A DNA stretch of 64,000 nt, taken from positions 1-64,000 of the forward strand of contig CANGNF010000020.1 in assembly GCA_947455205.1 (NCBI GenBank), in the 5' to 3' direction. This document shows positions 60,777 to 64,000 of the stretch, piece by piece. Source of the stretch: Acetobacteraceae bacterium. Lineage in GTDB: Bacteria; Pseudomonadota; Alphaproteobacteria; Acetobacterales; Acetobacteraceae. Each line of letters begins with the position of its first letter. Positions within the stretch are counted from its first letter, which is position 1. The position numbers and the translations under genes were made by a program. Under the pieces are notes generated by a model, which ran no database searches, was not told where the DNA came from, and worked only from the letters and a program-made list of their open reading frames with translations.

Positions 60777-62612
60777 ATGGATACGCTGACATCGGTGCCG
60801 CAACCGCTGGAAGGGCTGGTCGAGTTCGCCGGCACCCCCGCCGAGTTCTGGCGCCACTGGACCCAGGCCGCGCTGGACCAGCTGCAGGGCCAGCTGGCGG
60901 TGCTGTACCTGCGCCCGCTGGCGGAATCGGGGCAGGACCCGCTGGCCGGCTGGGCGGTCTTCGCCGCCGCGCCGGAAGCCGCCGCCGCCCGGCCGGAGGC
61001 CCTGCCCAGCCTGGCCGCCACGGTGGACCCGGCCCTGCTGGCCCAGGCCCGCCAGCAGCGCCTGGCCTCCGGCGTGGCACGGCAGGGCAACTGGAACCTG
61101 CGGCTGATCTCTGTCTGCCCGGAAGGCGCGGGGCAGGAATTGCTGCTCTGCGTCCATGTGCCCACCGCGGTGCGCGCCGAGCAGACGGCGCCCAGGCTCG
61201 GCCTGCTGGCCATGGCGCCGCGGAGCTTTGAACTTGCGCGCGACCGCCGCCGCCTGGCCCGCGACCTGGACCGCCAGAAGGCGCTGCTGGAAACCCTGTG
61301 GCGGGTGCTGGAGGCCGAGCGCTTCGACCAGGCCGGCCTGGTCTTCGCCAATGAGCTGTGCGAGCGCTTCGGCTGCGAGCAGGCATCCCTGCTGTGGCAG
61401 GAGCGTGCCGGGCTGCGGCTGCGCGCCGTCAGCCATGGCGACAAGCTGGACCGCCGCACCGAACTGGCGGAACTGCTGGAGGAAGCCGGGCAGGAAGCCC
61501 TGACTCAATGGCAGGAAGTGGCCTGGCCCGCCGAGGCCGGCGCCGCCCGCGCCCACCAGGCCTATGCCGAGGCGGTGCGCCCGGGCCATCTGCTCAGCCT
61601 GCCGCTGGTCATCGGCGACAAGGGGCTGGGCGCGGTGGTGCTGGAACGCCGGCTGGCCGCCTTCTCGCAGTCCGAGCAATGGGCGCTGCGCCTGCTGTGC
61701 GACCAGATGGCGCGGCCGCTGCGCGACCTGCATCGCCAGTCGGCACCGTTGTGGCGCCGGCTGCCGCGGGAAGTGGCGCGCAGCCTGCCGCGCCGGCTGG
61801 CGGCTACCTCGCGGGAAGGGCGCTGGTTCGCGGGCGGTCTGGCGCTGGCCGCGCTGCTGCTGCTGGCGCTGCCGGTGCCGTACCGGATCGACGCGGCGGT
61901 AGCGATCCGCACCGACCGCATCGCCTTCGTCGGCGCGCCGTTCGACGGCTATATCGAGGCCAGCGCGGTGACGCTGGGCAGCACGGTCCAGGCCGGCGCG
62001 CCGCTGTTCACGCTGGCGACGCAGGAGCTGCTGCTCGAGCGCGTCTCCCACCTGGCGGACATCGCGCAATACGGGCGGGAGGTGGAGAAGCGCCTGGCCG
62101 CCGGGCAGCTGGTGGAGATGCGGATCGCCGAGGCCCAGGTGGCGCAGACCCAGGCCCGGCTGGACCAGGTGGAATACCGCCTGCGCAACGCCGCCGTGGT
62201 GGCGCCCAGCGACGGTATCGTGGTGGAGGGCGAGCCGGGCAAGAACCTGGGCGGCGCGGTGCGGCGCGGCGAGATGGTGGTGAAGGTGGCCGCGCTGTCC
62301 GGGCTGTTCGCCGAGCTGGCGGTGGATGAACGCGACATCCACCGCGTGCATGAGGGCATGGCGACCGAGGTGACGCTGATCGCCGATACCGGCACCGCCT
62401 GGACGATGCGGGTGACGCGGGTGATCCCGGCCGCGGCGGTGAAGGACGGCGTGAACACCTTCCCCGTTCGTGCCGAAGCCGAGGCGGCGCTACCCGAATG
62501 GTGGCGGCCGGGCATGAGCGGCGTGGCGCGCATCCATGCCGGCTACCGCTCCCTGGCCTGGATCGTCACCCACCGAGTGGTGGACTACCTGCGCCTGGTG
62601 CTGTGGATCTGA
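60777..62612 (+). CDS. GAF-like sensor / transmembrane / HlyD-type adaptor fusion
   Basis: A 611-residue protein. Residues 1-165 are a cytosolic region possibly containing a first diverged GAF-like fold. Residues 170-325 look like a GAF domain (FDQAGLVFANELCERFGCEQASLLWQE; LLSLPLVIGDKGLGAVVLERR; FSQSEQWALRLLCDQMA). A single membrane helix follows at about 350-370 (WFAGGLALAALLLLALPVPY), then a periplasmic adaptor half: lipoyl (FDGYIEASAVTLGSTVQAGAPLF), helical hairpin (VEMRIAEAQVAQTQARL), second lipoyl (AVVAPSDGIVVEGEPG) and beta-barrel (LAVDERDIHRVHEGMATEV). The cytosolic GAF could sense a small ligand and pass the signal to the adaptor; no ligand can be named. It starts 3 bases after the SecA-like stop without a clear ribosome binding site, so it is likely coupled. 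Confidence 0.82.
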   Translation: MDTLTSVPQPLEGLVEFAGTPAEFWRHWTQAALDQLQGQLAVLYLRPLAESGQDPLAGWAVFAAAPEAAAARPEALPSLAATVDPALLAQARQQRLASGVARQGNWNLRLISVCPEGAGQELLLCVHVPTAVRAEQTAPRLGLLAMAPRSFELARDRRRLARDLDRQKALLETLWRVLEAERFDQAGLVFANELCERFGCEQASLLWQERAGLRLRAVSHGDKLDRRTELAELLEEAGQEALTQWQEVAWPAEAGAARAHQAYAEAVRPGHLLSLPLVIGDKGLGAVVLERRLAAFSQSEQWALRLLCDQMARPLRDLHRQSAPLWRRLPREVARSLPRRLAATSREGRWFAGGLALAALLLLALPVPYRIDAAVAIRTDRIAFVGAPFDGYIEASAVTLGSTVQAGAPLFTLATQELLLERVSHLADIAQYGREVEKRLAAGQLVEMRIAEAQVAQTQARLDQVEYRLRNAAVVAPSDGIVVEGEPGKNLGGAVRRGEMVVKVAALSGLFAELAVDERDIHRVHEGMATEVTLIADTGTAWTMRVTRVIPAAAVKDGVNTFPVRAEAEAALPEWWRPGMSGVARIHAGYRSLAWIVTHRVVDYLRLVLWI

Positions 62613-62627
62613 GCGGCGGCGCCGGCC

Positions 62628-63035
62628 TCAGCCGACCAGGCGGAACACCGGCAGCCCCAGTTCCGGGTCGGTGGTTTCGTGGAAGGCCACCTGCACGGCG
62701 GCGCCCATGGTCACCTCCTCGGCCGGGCAGTCCACCACGTTGGACAGCAGCCGCACGCCTTCCGCCAACTCGATGACGGCGACGACGTAGGGCGCGTGGT
62801 CCTTCCATTCCGGCTGCACCGCGCGACGCACGATGGAGAAGGAGACGACGCGGCCGGCGCCGCTGCAGTCGCGCCAGGTCAGCGCCGTGCCGCAATGCGG
62901 GCAGGCGCCGGCGGGTGGCCAGTTCCAGGCGTTGCAGGGTTGGCAGAACGGCATCGCCAGCCGGCCTTCGCGCGCCGCCACCCAATGTGGCCGTGCCTCG
63001 CGGTTGCCGCGCGGGGCGGAGTGGATCATCGCCAT
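62628..63035 (-). CDS. DUF35 family Zn-ribbon / OB-fold protein
   Basis: A 135-residue protein. Cysteines C31-x2-C34 and C45-x2-C48 (FCQPC, CPHCG) form a rubredoxin-like zinc ribbon. Then comes an OB-fold with the typical 'G.V.SF..V.R......+...PY.VA.+EL.EG.RL.+N+V' pattern. DUF35 proteins pair with thiolase-like enzymes as acyl-CoA-binding partners, for example with Ltp2-type aldolases in steroid side-chain degradation, and with archaeal/bacterial HMG-CoA synthase plus thiolase. It lies 6 bases after the thiolase-like gene on the same strand, matching that pairing. It converges with the secretion operon, with a 15-base gap and no separate terminator. Confidence 0.88.
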   Translation of the reverse strand: MAMIHSAPRGNREARPHWVAAREGRLAMPFCQPCNAWNWPPAGACPHCGTALTWRDCSGAGRVVSFSIVRRAVQPEWKDHAPYVVAVIELAEGVRLLSNVVDCPAEEVTMGAAVQVAFHETTDPELGLPVFRLVG

Positions 63036-63041
63036 GGTCGT

Positions 63042-64000
63042 TCAGCCCTTGCCCAGCAGCAGCGTGCCATGGGTGGCGAAGACGCCGCCCATGCCGTGGG
63101 TCAGCGTGGTCTCCACGCGCTTGAGTTGCCGGTCGCCGGCCTGGCCGCGCAACTGCACCACCGCTTCGATGAGGTTGGAGATGCCGGCGGCGCGGCCGGG
63201 ATAGCCGTGGGACAGCAGCCCGCCATGGATGTTCAGCGGCAGCCGGCCATCGGCGTTGAACTCGCCCGCACGGAAGGCCGCGCCGGCCCCGCCTGATGGC
63301 GCCAGGCCCAGCGCCTCGATGTTCATCAGCAGCGCGATGGTGAAGCAGTCATACACCAACGCCAGGTCGAGATCAGACGCCGCGCGCCCGGCCTGCGTCA
63401 GCGCGTCGCCCAGCGAAGGCCCGGCGCCGGAATCGGTCAGCGACGCGGCAGCGGAAAGATGCAGCCGCGCGGCGCAGAAGCCGGCACCCAGCACCTTGAC
63501 CACCGGCTGGCGCAGGTCGCGCGCCCGCTCCAGCGAGGTGACCACCACGGCGGCGCCGCCATCGGAAACCGGGGTGCAGTCCAGCAGCCGCAGCGGGTCG
63601 GCAATCATCTGCGTGGCGCGATAGCTCTCCAGCGTCATCGGCTGGCGCATATGCGCGTTGGGGTGGGCCATGGCGTGGCGCCGGTCGTGCATCGCCGCGG
63701 CCGCCAGGTCTTCATCAGTGGCGCCGTACTGGTCCATGTAGGCACGGGCGCAGATGCCGAACAGCGAGGGCACGGAGGGCCCGTAGGGACGCTCGATATC
63801 CGGATGCACCGGCCCGGCATCCGCCAGCGTGTTGACGTAGGCGTTGCGGCTGACCACCGAGAGCGGCATGTCGGCCGAGACCACCAGCACGGTCTTCGCC
63901 CGCCCGCCGGCGATCATCATCCGCGCCATGTCGGTCATCACGGCCGGCGCGGCGCCGCCGCCTTCCACCGTCAGCGCGACGGGTGGCGCAATGCCCATGA
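63042..64000 (-). CDS. Thiolase-like lipid-transfer/aldolase protein, 5' end outside window
   Basis: 318 residues are visible from the Met at 63998, but family members are about 380-400 residues, so the true start is probably beyond the edge and this Met is internal. Features are TVEGGGAAPAVMTDMARMMIAGG, DCTPVSDGGAAVVVTS, YDCFTIALLMNIEALGL and NIHGGLLSHGYPGRAAG. The overall plan is the SCP-x/non-specific lipid-transfer thiolase branch (degenerate thiolases). The usual GHP His near the end is replaced by Tyr (HGYPG), and the site where classical thiolases carry the nucleophilic Cys reads EGGG. This suggests it is not a standard acyl-CoA thiolase; an Ltp2-like retro-aldol role with the DUF35 partner is plausible. 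Substrate unknown. Confidence 0.85.
   Translation of the reverse strand, partial: MGIAPPVALTVEGGGAAPAVMTDMARMMIAGGRAKTVLVVSADMPLSVVSRNAYVNTLADAGPVHPDIERPYGPSVPSLFGICARAYMDQYGATDEDLAAAAMHDRRHAMAHPNAHMRQPMTLESYRATQMIADPLRLLDCTPVSDGGAAVVVTSLERARDLRQPVVKVLGAGFCAARLHLSAAASLTDSGAGPSLGDALTQAGRAASDLDLALVYDCFTIALLMNIEALGLAPSGGAGAAFRAGEFNADGRLPLNIHGGLLSHGYPGRAAGISNLIEAVVQLRGQAGDRQLKRVETTLTHGMGGVFATHGTLLLGKG

Noticed and set aside
56626-62612. Interpretation of the operon as an RND or ABC efflux pump
   Set aside because: No gene encodes a ~1,000-residue RND pump or an ABC ATPase with signature motif. The only ATPase is SecA-like.
63042-63998. Complete thiolase-like gene starting at 63998
   Set aside because: The visible 318 residues begin inside the conserved thiolase core, two bases from the window edge, so the true start is most likely outside.

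Overview
The window is a uniformly high-GC stretch (about 70% by eye) from what looks like an alphaproteobacterium. An Acetobacteraceae/Roseomonas-like host is my best guess, from the GC content, the IS630-type transposase tail and the style of the metabolic genes. This is inference and no rRNA or marker gene is present.

Layout. (1) 1-2004: the 3' end of an IS630-family transposase, a palindrome-rich spacer, two tandem small membrane-anchored proteins that each end in a minimal J-like segment with an HPD motif, and a convergent DUF599 membrane-protein gene. (2) 2005-2307: an intergenic spacer that carries whatever promoter drives the next gene. (3) 2308-53970: one uninterrupted gene of 51.7 kb encoding a 17,220-residue, apparently cysteine-free repeat protein. 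It begins with an LEPR-XLL motif. After that come an eight-copy ~500-residue repeat array split by three inserted blocks, a non-repetitive core, a short RTX patch, long beta-solenoid repeats, an aromatic-rich module, about 13 bacterial Ig-like units, further solenoid repeats (including a very regular 22-23-residue array), and a Pro/Gln-rich tail. (4) 54002-62612: five tightly spaced co-directional genes for a TolC-family outer-membrane channel, a small periplasmic HlyD-type adaptor, a site-2-protease-like M50 membrane protein fused to an HlyD-like domain, a SecA-like ATPase that stops just inside the helical scaffold, and a GAF-TM-HlyD fusion. (5) 62628-64000, opposite strand: a DUF35 Zn-ribbon/OB protein and the 3' part of a thiolase-like lipid-transfer/aldolase gene cut by the window edge.

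How it fits together. Regions 3 and 4 read as one operon: a giant surface or secreted protein with no ordinary signal peptide, followed directly by a TolC channel, three adaptor-type proteins and a SecA-derived motor. No ABC transporter and no RND pump gene is present. The working hypothesis is a dedicated export machine for the LEPR-XLL giant, in which a truncated SecA paralogue replaces the ABC ATPase of a type I system, an intramembrane-protease/adaptor fusion may process the LEPR leader, and a GAF sensor domain gates the complex. Individual domain assignments are well supported by motifs. The joint mechanism is inference.
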